Origin: Acuticoccus sp. MNP-M23
Lineage (GTDB): Bacteria > Pseudomonadota > Alphaproteobacteria > Rhizobiales > Amorphaceae
DNA: 64,000 bases
Assembly: GCF_031195445.1 (NCBI RefSeq)
Contig: NZ_CP133480.1
Span: 62,001-126,000 of the forward strand
Reading direction: 5' to 3'
Position 1 is the first letter of the stretch. The number at the start of each line of letters is the position of its first letter. The notes under the pieces were generated by a model that did not search any database, was not told the DNA's origin, and was given only the letters and a program-made list of their open reading frames with translations. A program made the position numbers and the translations under genes. Below are positions 53,921-62,116 of the stretch, one piece after another.

Positions 53921-54997
53921 TCAGAGCCGGCGGCCTGACGCGGTATCGAAAAGGTTGAGACGGTCGAGGTCAGCCGCGAGGGTGACCGGCTGGCCGACGG
54001 CAGGCGCAGTGTCGCCGGGCACCCGCATTTGCAGGGCAACGGCCCCCTTGCGAACCCAGACCAGCGCGTCAGCGCCCAGCGGCTCCACAATGTCGACCTT
54101 GAAGCCGTCCCACCCGGTATCGCCAAGCGCCAGGTGTTCCGGGCGGACGCCGAGCGTCACCTTCTGACCAGGTGCCGGGGCAGTGTCGCAAATGGAGGCC
54201 GGCAATGCCGCGGTGACGGTGTCGCTCTCAAACACCGGTCCGCTGTCGCCGTGCGCAATGGTGCCCTCGATGAAGTTCATCTTCGGGCTGCCGACAAAGC
54301 CCGCGACGAAGAGGTTGGCGGGGCGGTGGTAGAGTTCGGCCGGGGCGCCGAGCTGCTGGATCTCGCGATCCTTCATCACGGCAATGCGGTCCGCCAGCGT
54401 CAGCGCCTCGATCTGGTCGTGGGTGACATAGATCATGGTGGTGGAGCCAAGCTCCATGTGGAGGCGCTTGATTTCAAGGCGAAGTTCGTTGCGGAGCTGC
54501 GCGTCGAGGTTGGAAAGCGGCTCATCGAAGAGGAAGACCTTGGCGTCGCGCACCAGCGCACGGCCGATGGCAACGCGCTGGCGCTGGCCACCGGAGAGCT
54601 GGTCGGGCCGCCTGTCGAGAAGATGCGTGATCTGTAGCATCTCGGCCGCTTCGGCGACGCGCTTCTCGATCTCGGGCTTGGCGGTCTTCGCCATCTTCAG
54701 CCCGAACGACATGTTCTGCCGCACCGTCATCCGCGGGTAGAGCGCATAGGACTGGAACACCATGGCGATGGACCGATCCTTGGGCTCCTCCCAGGTGACG
54801 TTGCGGTCGTCGATAAGGATCTTGCCGTCCTCGACATCGAGAAGGCCGGCGATGCAGTTGAGAAGGGTGGACTTGCCGCAGCCGGACGGGCCGAGGAGGA
54901 CGATGAATTCCCCCGCCGCAATGTCCAGCGAAAGCTTGTCGATGACTGTGAGCGCCCCGAAGGCGACCGAAACGTCCTGTACGGAAACAGCAGCCAT
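53921..54997 (-). CDS. Sugar ABC transporter ATP-binding protein (UgpC/MsmK type)
   Basis: The 358-residue ATPase has Walker A GPSGCGKST, Q-loop MVFQSYALYPRMTVRQN, signature LSGGQRQRVAIGRAL, Walker B FLFDEPLSNLDAQLR and H-loop THDQIEAL. Residues 245-358 form an OB/TOBE-type regulatory domain (LGVRPEHLALG), as in MalK/UgpC. It sits 4 bp after the permease gene stop and serves the carbohydrate transporter. Confidence 0.95.
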   Translation of the reverse strand: MAAVSVQDVSVAFGALTVIDKLSLDIAAGEFIVLLGPSGCGKSTLLNCIAGLLDVEDGKILIDDRNVTWEEPKDRSIAMVFQSYALYPRMTVRQNMSFGLKMAKTAKPEIEKRVAEAAEMLQITHLLDRRPDQLSGGQRQRVAIGRALVRDAKVFLFDEPLSNLDAQLRNELRLEIKRLHMELGSTTMIYVTHDQIEALTLADRIAVMKDREIQQLGAPAELYHRPANLFVAGFVGSPKMNFIEGTIAHGDSGPVFESDTVTAALPASICDTAPAPGQKVTLGVRPEHLALGDTGWDGFKVDIVEPLGADALVWVRKGAVALQMRVPGDTAPAVGQPVTLAADLDRLNLFDTASGRRL

Positions 54998-55000
54998 CGG

Positions 55001-55915
55001 TCAGCCCTTCACCGCGCCGGCGGCGATGCCGCGCACGAACCAGCGCCCGGAGATGAAGTAGACCGCAAGTGGCACAAGCGCCGTCATGAGGGTGGCGGCC
55101 ATATTGAGGTTGTACTCCTTCTCGCCAAAGTTGGAGTTGACGATGTTGTTGAGCTGAACGGTCATCGGAAGGTTTTCGCGGCCGGCGAAGGTGAGGCCGA
55201 ACAGAAAGTCGTTCCAGATGCCGGTGACCTGGAGGATCGCGCCGACGATGATCATCGGTGTCGACATCGGCAGGACGACGCGCAGAAAGATCTGCCAGAA
55301 GCCGCCGCCGTCGACCCGTGCGGCCTTGAAGAGTTCTATCGGCAGCCCGGCGTAATAGTTGCGGAACAGCAGCGTCATCAGCGGAAGACCGAAGATGACG
55401 TGAACGATGACGACGCACAGCAGCGAGTTGTAGATGCCGGTTGCCGCGAACATGCGCACCAGCGGGTAGAGGAACACCTGGTAGGGGATGAACGCGCCGA
55501 GCAGCAGCAGCGCGAAGATGACGTTGGCCCCCTTCACCCGCCAGAACGACAGCGCGTAGCCGGTGATTGCGCCAAGAGCGAGGGATGCAATCACCGACGG
55601 GATGAGGATCTGCACCGAGTTCAGGAACCCAACCGAAATGCCCTCGCATTCAAGCCCGGTGCAGGCGCCTGACCACGCCTTGGTCCAAGCCGCAAACGTC
55701 AACTCCATCGGCAGTGCGAAGATGTTGCCGAGGCGGATCTCGTCCATGGACTTGAGGCTGGTGACAATCATGATCCACAGCGGGATGAGGAAGAACGCCG
55801 CCGCAATGACGAGAAACGCATAGATGCCGACGCGGGCTGCGGTGAGACGGCGGGGGCGCCGGCCTGCCGGCTCCTGCGCTGCGCGTCCTGCGGTATTTTC
55901 AGTGGCGGCGGTCAT
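55001..55915 (-). CDS. Carbohydrate ABC transporter permease (MalG type)
   Basis: A 304-residue inner-membrane protein with six helices; the EAA loop reads ELFKAARVDGGGFWQIFLRVVLPMS. N-terminal basic region (RRPRRLTAARV) precedes helix one. ATG 55915 overlaps the MalF-type stop (TGATG). The same frame is open further upstream, but overlap and family length support this start. It follows the other permease gene on the same message. Confidence 0.93.
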   Translation of the reverse strand: MTAATENTAGRAAQEPAGRRPRRLTAARVGIYAFLVIAAAFFLIPLWIMIVTSLKSMDEIRLGNIFALPMELTFAAWTKAWSGACTGLECEGISVGFLNSVQILIPSVIASLALGAITGYALSFWRVKGANVIFALLLLGAFIPYQVFLYPLVRMFAATGIYNSLLCVVIVHVIFGLPLMTLLFRNYYAGLPIELFKAARVDGGGFWQIFLRVVLPMSTPMIIVGAILQVTGIWNDFLFGLTFAGRENLPMTVQLNNIVNSNFGEKEYNLNMAATLMTALVPLAVYFISGRWFVRGIAAGAVKG

Positions 55916-56832
55916 CAGCGGCGCCCTCCGTCGCGAATGTAGCGGGCGTACATCCATGGGGCGAGAATGATGGCGACGGTGATCAGCATCAGCGTTGCCG
56001 CGGAGGTGGCAAGGCCGATGTTCGCGCGCTCGAACAGGTGGTCCATCACGAACTTTGCCGGCACTTCGGAGGCAATGCCCGGCCCGCCCCCGCTCATGGC
56101 GACCACGAGGTCGTAAAGGCGGGCAACGCCGGTGGCCAGAAGCACCACGGCCGTGACAATCATCGGCCCCAGAAGCGGCAGGATGACGGAGAGGTACATG
56201 CGCCAGGGCGGAATGCCGTCCACGCGCGCCGCCTTCCAGAGATCCTCGTCGATGCCGCGAAGGCCCGCCAGAAGGATCGCCATCACAAGGCCCGCCCCCT
56301 GCCAGATTGCGGCCAGGACGATGGCGTAGACAACCATGTTGCGATCGACCACCCAGTCGAACTTGAACCAGCCGAAGCCGAGCTTGTGGACCGCGTTCTG
56401 CAGGCCCAGCGTGGGGTTGAAGATCCATTGCCAGACAAGGCCGGTGACCACGAAGGACATGGAGTAAGGGTAGAGGAAAATGGTGCGAAACACCGCCTCG
56501 TTGCGAACCTTCTGGTCGATGAACACCGCCATCAGGAAGCCGAGAACAAGGCAGCCGGCAATATAAAGCACGCCGAATATTGCGATATTCTCGACCGAGA
56601 CGAGAAAGCGCGAGCTGCTGACCAGCCGCTCGTACTGGCTGAAGCCCACCCAGTCGAGCTTGGGGAGCAGGCGTGAGGAGGTGAAGGAGAGGCGCACCGT
56701 CCACAGCATGCAGCCCACGTACACCACAAGGACGATCAGCGTTGTGGGTGCGAGCGCGATGGCCGCGGCGTACGGCAGGCGGCGGCGCTTGCGCGCGGGC
56801 GGCACGGGGGCCGCGTCAGTCACCGATGACAT
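55915..56832 (-). CDS. Carbohydrate ABC transporter permease (MalF type)
   Basis: A 305-residue permease with six helices; EAA loop reads LWKAARVDGIPPWRMYLSVILPLL. The basic start (ARKRRRLPYAAAIALAPTTLIV) leads to helix one. ATG 56832 is preferred; an open frame upstream to 56931 lacks similarity and would run through the intercistronic hairpin. It follows the binding-protein gene with a 58-bp gap that contains that hairpin. Confidence 0.93.
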   Translation of the reverse strand: MSSVTDAAPVPPARKRRRLPYAAAIALAPTTLIVLVVYVGCMLWTVRLSFTSSRLLPKLDWVGFSQYERLVSSSRFLVSVENIAIFGVLYIAGCLVLGFLMAVFIDQKVRNEAVFRTIFLYPYSMSFVVTGLVWQWIFNPTLGLQNAVHKLGFGWFKFDWVVDRNMVVYAIVLAAIWQGAGLVMAILLAGLRGIDEDLWKAARVDGIPPWRMYLSVILPLLGPMIVTAVVLLATGVARLYDLVVAMSGGGPGIASEVPAKFVMDHLFERANIGLATSAATLMLITVAIILAPWMYARYIRDGGRR

Positions 56833-56852
56833 CTGGTTCCCTCGGGCATGCT

Positions 56853-56882
56853 CGTGCGGCGGGGCCTCTGCCCCGCCGCACG
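56853..56882 (-). terminator. Intercistronic hairpin, sugar binding protein to permease
   Basis: A perfect 13-bp stem (56853-56865 with 56870-56882) and a 4-nt loop lie 8 bp after the stop of the minus-strand binding-protein gene. There is no T tract. It is the third such element in this window. Confidence 0.8.
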
Positions 56883-56890
56883 ACACTCGG

Positions 56891-58117
56891 TCAGTATGCC
56901 GATTCCATGGCGGAGACGAAGTTCTCGACAAAGTCGTCGGGCGTCATGGCGGGGGAGTTCCAGTATTCGGTAATCACGTCGCGCACCGAGCCGACGAGGT
57001 CGGGCGAGTAGAAGTTGTTGCTGGGCACCTGGGCCTCTGCATTCTGCAGCGCCTCCATGCCGGCCTGCGCGCAGGCGTCCATGGACGACACGTCAACATC
57101 GAGGCGGGCGGGGACGGAGCCCTTCTTCTCGTTGAAGGCAACCTGCACGCCCGGGGACAGCATCAGCGCTGCCATCTTGTCCTGCGCCGCCGCAGCAGCC
57201 GCATCGTCCACCTTGGGGAAGACGAACACGTCGCCGCCCATCATGTAACCCCCGGGCATGATGGTGCAGCCATAGTCCGTTCCGGCGGTGAGGCCGGCTG
57301 CGATGAATTCGCCCTTGGCCCAGTCGCCCATGACCTGCGCGGCGGCCTTGCCGGTCAGGACCATGTTGGTCGCCTCGTTCCAGTTGCGGCCGGGGCTGCC
57401 CTCGTCGACCAGCGCGCGCAACTGCGCAAACACTTCGGCGGCCTTGCGGAATTCGGCGCCGCGCGCAGCTTCGGTGTCCACGTCGCCGTAGATGGCCTTC
57501 ATCAGGCCCGGGCCGCCCTCTTCCAGCAGCACCGCATCGAACAGGATGTTGTCCTGCCAGTTCTGCCCGCCGTGGCCGAGCGGGATGACGCCGGCTTCCC
57601 TCAGCTTCGGCCCGGCGGCAATCAGCTCCGCAAACGACTGAGGCTGCTCGACGCCGGCATCTGCCAGCACCTTGAGGTTGGTGAACAGCCAGTTCTGGCC
57701 GTGAATGTTGACCGGAACCGCATAGAACTTCCCGTCGCGGCTGGCGGCATCGGCAAGGGCGGCGGGCAGGACGCTGCGCCAGTCGTTTTCGCCGGCGACG
57801 CTTTCAAGGTCGCGCAGGAGCCCGTTGCTCACCAGCTCGACGAACTGGCCGCCCGTGTTGAACTGCATCACGGTCGGCGGATTGCCGCCGACGATGCGGT
57901 TGACGCCGGCATTGCGCGCAGCCTGACCGCCCGCGATGGCAGTGTCGATCCAGTTGCCGCCTTCGTTGTTGAATTCGTCGGCAAAGACCTTCACGGCGGC
58001 GGACTCGCCACCGGAGGTCCACCAGTGGAGCACCTCGGCGTCCATCTGCTGAGCCTGCGCGCCGTGGGGCAGCAGGACGACGCTGGATGCAAGGAGAGCG
58101 GCACGGATGATTTTCAT
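56891..58117 (-). CDS. Sugar ABC transporter substrate-binding protein
   Basis: A signal peptide (residues 1-23, ending GAQAQ) is followed by an SBP_bac_1 fold. The segment EVLHWWTSGGESAAVKVFADEF and FYAVPVNIHGQNWLFTNLKVL, plus GDWAKGEF, closely resemble glucose/mannose-binding proteins of the GtsA type. The 408-residue length is normal. ATG 58117 has GGGAGG upstream. It is the first gene after the LacI operator, so it is expected to be the most strongly regulated. Monosaccharide is likely; identity unproven. Confidence 0.92.
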   Translation of the reverse strand: MKIIRAALLASSVVLLPHGAQAQQMDAEVLHWWTSGGESAAVKVFADEFNNEGGNWIDTAIAGGQAARNAGVNRIVGGNPPTVMQFNTGGQFVELVSNGLLRDLESVAGENDWRSVLPAALADAASRDGKFYAVPVNIHGQNWLFTNLKVLADAGVEQPQSFAELIAAGPKLREAGVIPLGHGGQNWQDNILFDAVLLEEGGPGLMKAIYGDVDTEAARGAEFRKAAEVFAQLRALVDEGSPGRNWNEATNMVLTGKAAAQVMGDWAKGEFIAAGLTAGTDYGCTIMPGGYMMGGDVFVFPKVDDAAAAAAQDKMAALMLSPGVQVAFNEKKGSVPARLDVDVSSMDACAQAGMEALQNAEAQVPSNNFYSPDLVGSVRDVITEYWNSPAMTPDDFVENFVSAMESAY

Positions 58118-58144
58118 TTTATTTTTCCTCCCTTTGTAGTTTTT

Positions 58145-58158
58145 TGTAATCGATTACA
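58145..58158. promoter_or_regulatory. LacI-family operator palindrome
   Basis: TGTAATCGATTACA is a perfect 14-bp palindrome with a central CG, the usual centre of LacI/GalR operators. It is 28 bp upstream of the binding-protein ATG on the minus strand and 68 bp upstream of lacI-type gene on the plus strand, in their shared 108-bp region. Confidence 0.8.
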
Positions 58159-58225
58159 TAGACACTAGCACAACTTATTATTTAGCGAAAGGCAAGAAAT
58201 TCCTCCCCGGATTTCAAGGAACGCG

Positions 58226-59284
58226 ATGCAACAAAAAACACGCTCAGGCTCCCGTGCTGTCACGATTTCGGATGTGGCAGACCTTGCCAAGGTTTCCACC
58301 GCCACTGTCAGCCGTGCCCTGACCGAGCCGTCGCGGGTCAGCGTCGCCACCCGCGAACGGGTGATGGCCGCCGTCGCGCAGACCGGGTACACCCCCAACG
58401 TCGCGGCGCGAAGCCTGCGTGTTGCCCGCTCCATGATGGTGCTTGTGGTGGTGCCGTACCGCATCACGCCATTTTTCAGCGTTCTGCTCCAGTCGATCGA
58501 TCGTGCTCTTGCCGCGGGCGGATACGGCATGCTGGTGGGCGACCTGAACGACCGCGAAGAGCAGGAGCCGAGGCTGGTTCGCCTTGCCGCAGCCGGTCAG
58601 GTGGATGGGATGATCCTCCTCAATGGCGGCATCCTGCAATCGGGCAGCTTGCGGATTGACGAGATGGGTGTGCCCCTTGTCGCGCTTTGCATTCCGGCAG
58701 CAGAGAGCATCCCGGCCGTGCTGGTGAACGACCGTGAGGGCAGCGCCGGGATCGCACGCCACCTTCTGGAACTCGGACACCGGCGGTTCGGCTATGTGGG
58801 CGGCCCGCCCCACAACCACAACGACATCGAGCGCTATCAGGGATTTGTCGCACCGCTGCTAGCGGCGGGTATCAAGCTGGACGAGATCGTGCGGTACGAG
58901 GGCGATTTTCACATCGCATCCGGTGCGGCCGTTGGACGCAATTTTGTGGCCCAGGAGAACCGGCCAACCGCCATTTTCTGCGCCAGTGACATGATGGCGC
59001 TTGGCTTCATGAACCAGATTCAGTCAGCCGGCATCAGCGTACCGGGCGACGTTTCGGTGGCCGGGTTCGACGGTATCGACATCGCCGACTACTGGGTGCC
59101 GGCCCTCACCACGGTGGCACAGCCGTGCGAAGCCATGGGCAAGGCAGCCGCGGCCCGCCTGCTCCATCTCCTCGGCACGCAAGACCCTGCAGGCAGTCCA
59201 ACGCCGGCGCCGCCGTTGCGCCAGGAGCTGACCGTCACCCTCCGGATATCGGCCAGCACAGGGCCTGCACCCCGCTCAGCATGA
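58226..59284 (+). CDS. LacI-family transcriptional regulator
   Basis: The 352-residue protein has a LacI helix-turn-helix at residues about 11-60 (TISDVADLAKVSTATVSRAL, then SVATRERVMAAVAQTGYTPN) and a periplasmic-binding-protein-like sugar-sensing domain after it, with VLVNDREGSAGIARHLLELGHRRFGYVGG and FCASDMMALGFMNQI. ATG 58226 has AAGGA 5 bp upstream. It is divergent from the sugar ABC operon and likely represses it, binding the palindrome at 58145. Inducer is unknown. Confidence 0.94.
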   Translation: MQQKTRSGSRAVTISDVADLAKVSTATVSRALTEPSRVSVATRERVMAAVAQTGYTPNVAARSLRVARSMMVLVVVPYRITPFFSVLLQSIDRALAAGGYGMLVGDLNDREEQEPRLVRLAAAGQVDGMILLNGGILQSGSLRIDEMGVPLVALCIPAAESIPAVLVNDREGSAGIARHLLELGHRRFGYVGGPPHNHNDIERYQGFVAPLLAAGIKLDEIVRYEGDFHIASGAAVGRNFVAQENRPTAIFCASDMMALGFMNQIQSAGISVPGDVSVAGFDGIDIADYWVPALTTVAQPCEAMGKAAAARLLHLLGTQDPAGSPTPAPPLRQELTVTLRISASTGPAPRSA

Positions 59285-59413
59285 ATAATTGGAAGTGACA
59301 GTCAACTATACGGATGGATAGGGCTTATCCTACGTTTTGCTAACAAGACTCACCAAATTTGCGCTTGGTTCCGGCAATTTGTCAGCCATATTGTGGTCAC
59401 AATAGAAGAAAAT

Positions 59414-60754
59414 ATGGCGGGTGGGCCGCACCAGATGATCGCGAAACCGCTTACCCGCTTTATCCAACCGAAACCTGAAGAGAGGCGCGCCAAGGTGTCC
59501 AACGCAATCAATGACCCCCGCATCGCCGATCTCTTCGCCCACAATGCCAACACACCAGCGGCCAGCGAAGATCCCGTAAAGCGCGCCATTCAGGTTATCC
59601 GCAAGCACCTCGGAATGGACGTCGCTTATGTCTCCGAGTTTGTGGACGACCGTATCGTGTTCCGCGAGGTGGATGCACCCGGTCTGGAGGCGATGATCAA
59701 GCCGGGGGATTCTCATTCGCTGGATGACGTCTACTGCCGGCACATCCTCGCCGGAACCATTCCCGAGCTGATGCCCGACACCAGCAAGGTGCCCGAGGCT
59801 GTCAAACTGCCGATCACGGCCGCCCTGCCAATCGGCTCCCACATCAGCGTGCCGATCCGCCTGGCGGACGGCGAATGCTACGGGATGTTCTGCTGCCTCA
59901 GCTTCGATGCCGACCAGTCGCTCAACGGGCGCGACCTTTCGATGATGAAGGCGTTTTCCGAGCTTGCCTCGTTCGAGATCGACCGCAACGTTCAGCGCGA
60001 ACGCCAGATCGCGATAAAAACCGACAGGATTTCCGAGATCCTCAATTCAGGGCTGATCGAGATCTACCATCAGCCAATCTGCGACCTCTCCACCAGAGAA
60101 CCGATCGGCTTTGAGGCGTTGAGCCGCTTTTCCAGCTCGCCTACCCGCTCGCCAGACAAATGGTTTGCCGAGGCTGACGAGGTCAACCAGCGGGTTGCGC
60201 TGGAGATCGCCGCCATCGTGAAGGCACTCCCGACGCTCCCGATGGTGCCGGAGGACACATACCTTTCCGTCAACGTGTCGCCCGAAACCCTGCTTTGCAG
60301 CGAACTGGCCGACATTCTCAGCCTTTCATCGCTCGATCGGATCGTGCTCGAAATCACCGAACAGATGCCGATCATCGACTATGACGCCATCAACGCGGCG
60401 CTGTCGCCACTGCGCAAACAGGGAATGCGCCTTGCGGTGGACGATGCCGGTGCCGGTCACGCAAGCCTCAAGCACATCTTCCAGCTCAACCCCGACATCA
60501 TCAAGTTCGACATGTCTCTGACGCGGGACCTGGACAAGGATCCGGTGCGGCAGGTCCTCATCGGTGCGCTGGTCTCGTTTTGCCGCGACACGGACACCAC
60601 AATTGTCGGCGAAGGCGTGGAAACCGAGGCCGAGCTGGACGCGCTCAGCAAGCTCGGGGTCACATCCGGGCAAGGTTATTTGCTAGGTCGCCCCGCCCCG
60701 GCCGCCCATCATGCCGCGCAGCCGGAAGAGCGAAAACTTCTGAGTTTTGCGTGA
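59414..60754 (+). CDS. GAF-EAL c-di-GMP phosphodiesterase
   Basis: The 446-residue soluble protein has an N-terminal GAF-like sensor (residues about 50-195; VIRKHLGMDVAYVSEFVDDR, SVPIRLADGECYGMFCC) and a C-terminal EAL domain. Catalytic positions are all present: Glu234 (FEALSRF), Asn287, Glu313, Asp343 and Asp344 (DDAGAG; canonical DDFGTG), Lys364, Asp366 and Glu400/Glu403. It should linearise c-di-GMP. There is no membrane helix. ATG 59414 follows AGAAGAAA; a GTG at 59393 is in frame. A diguanylate cyclase gene follows. Confidence 0.9.
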   Translation: MAGGPHQMIAKPLTRFIQPKPEERRAKVSNAINDPRIADLFAHNANTPAASEDPVKRAIQVIRKHLGMDVAYVSEFVDDRIVFREVDAPGLEAMIKPGDSHSLDDVYCRHILAGTIPELMPDTSKVPEAVKLPITAALPIGSHISVPIRLADGECYGMFCCLSFDADQSLNGRDLSMMKAFSELASFEIDRNVQRERQIAIKTDRISEILNSGLIEIYHQPICDLSTREPIGFEALSRFSSSPTRSPDKWFAEADEVNQRVALEIAAIVKALPTLPMVPEDTYLSVNVSPETLLCSELADILSLSSLDRIVLEITEQMPIIDYDAINAALSPLRKQGMRLAVDDAGAGHASLKHIFQLNPDIIKFDMSLTRDLDKDPVRQVLIGALVSFCRDTDTTIVGEGVETEAELDALSKLGVTSGQGYLLGRPAPAAHHAAQPEERKLLSFA

Positions 60755-60909
60755 ATTAACAGGCGCTTGAAGTAAAACGATCTCCGTAATTCGGCGATCA
60801 TTCAGTATTTATGCCTTCACATCGCAATCAAGCCATGCCGATATGAATTTGGCAGCTGCGTCGCGGCCCTGTTGTAAATTGCATAATTGAAAGAGAAAAT
60901 TGGCACTTC
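60755..60909. other. 155-bp AT-rich intergenic region
   Basis: This region between the EAL and GGDEF genes is clearly lower in GC than its surroundings. It has no open frame or strong hairpin; a promoter for the downstream GGDEF gene may lie here, but no clean -35/-10 pair stands out. Confidence 0.4.
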
Positions 60910-62100
60910 ATGCTTGATCTACTCCTTCCTCTCTTGCGCAACACAGGGCTTCTGGCCGTGGTTGGGCTTGTTTATGGGGTGGCAATCTCGCAGTGCCCGA
61001 AACGCTACTGGAATGTCCTGCTCGGGGTGATCTGCGGGCTCGGCGCAGTGCTCGCCATGCTCGACCCGACCGAGGTGCGCCCCGGCGTTCTGGTCGATTC
61101 ACGCACGACAATGATCATGCTGAGCGGCCTGTTCGGCGGCCCGGTCGGCGCATTGATTGCCGGCGCGATTGCCATTTCCTACCGCATCCATCTTGGCGGC
61201 ATCGGCGCTCTCGCAGGCATCACCATCATCACGATGTCTTTCCTGTTCGGCATCATCGGGCATTATCTGTTCGTCTCGGCTGACAAGAAGACCAGCATTT
61301 TCGATATTCAGCTCTTCGCGCTCTGCGCACCGCTATTGTCGCTCGGCGTCTTTGCGTTGCCAGCTCAGATCGCATGGCCGATCCTGCAGGAAACATTTGT
61401 GCCGCTGGCCGCCGTGCGCATCGTCGGCACGGTCCTCCTCGGGATGATGATCCTGCATGAACGCCACCGCGTTGATGCCGAACGGGAGGTCCGGCGGCTG
61501 GCTTTCGTGGACGAGCTCAGCGGCTTGCCGAACCGACGGTCGTTCTATCTCCACCTTGACCGCGCCTGGGCAAGGTGGAAGCGATATGCCAACCCGTTCG
61601 CCATCGTCATGGTCGACATCGACCGGTTCAAGCTGATCAATGACAATTACGGCCATCCGGCGGGTGACGAGGTCATCAAGCGGCTCGGCTTCGTGTTGTC
61701 CGAGGAAGCCCGCGAGTCGGATATTGCGGCGCGGCTCGGCGGCGAAGAATTCGCCCTCCTCCTCAGCAACACATCCAGCGATGGCGCGCTCATCATGGCA
61801 GAGCGGATCCGGCGCCGCATGGAAAACGAGCTGATCGAAGTTGACGGAAAAATCATCAACTGCACGATCAGCGCCGGGATTAGTGCCGACCTCGATGGCA
61901 AGTCGATCCGGCGCGATCCCCTCTCCAGCTCCGATCAGGCCTTGTACGAGGCCAAGCGTGGCGGGCGAAACCGGATCGCAAAAGGTTTTGCCGAGGCGGC
62001 GGGCCGCGACGGGGATGGGCAGATCGCAGCCGCGCAAAATGCCCTGCGCAACACGCTCGCCGTCAGCCGCCAGCCCGACCCCGCCGGCGTGACCGAATAG
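60910..62100 (+). CDS. Membrane diguanylate cyclase (5TM-5TMR_LYT plus GGDEF)
   Basis: Six N-terminal helices (residues about 5-180) include the 5TMR_LYT sensor signature VRPGVLVDSRTTMIMLSGLF with GGPVGALIAG, then a GGDEF domain (about 195-370). The A-site is GGEEF at 277-281, active, and the inhibitory I-site is Arg268-x-x-Asp271 with the standard five residues between. FVDELSGLPNRRSF and DIDRFKLINDNYGHPAGD are canonical. The protein should make c-di-GMP with product feedback. ATG 60910. It follows the phosphodiesterase gene in the same direction with a 155-bp gap. Confidence 0.93.
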   Translation: MLDLLLPLLRNTGLLAVVGLVYGVAISQCPKRYWNVLLGVICGLGAVLAMLDPTEVRPGVLVDSRTTMIMLSGLFGGPVGALIAGAIAISYRIHLGGIGALAGITIITMSFLFGIIGHYLFVSADKKTSIFDIQLFALCAPLLSLGVFALPAQIAWPILQETFVPLAAVRIVGTVLLGMMILHERHRVDAEREVRRLAFVDELSGLPNRRSFYLHLDRAWARWKRYANPFAIVMVDIDRFKLINDNYGHPAGDEVIKRLGFVLSEEARESDIAARLGGEEFALLLSNTSSDGALIMAERIRRRMENELIEVDGKIINCTISAGISADLDGKSIRRDPLSSSDQALYEAKRGGRNRIAKGFAEAAGRDGDGQIAAAQNALRNTLAVSRQPDPAGVTE

Positions 62101-62116
62101 ATGACCGGCCGGCGCC

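Noticed and set aside
60901-60916. TGGCAC near the GGDEF start as a sigma-54 -24 element
   Set aside because: The matching -12 TTGC at proper spacing is absent (reads GCTTG shifted) and the site overlaps the start codon.
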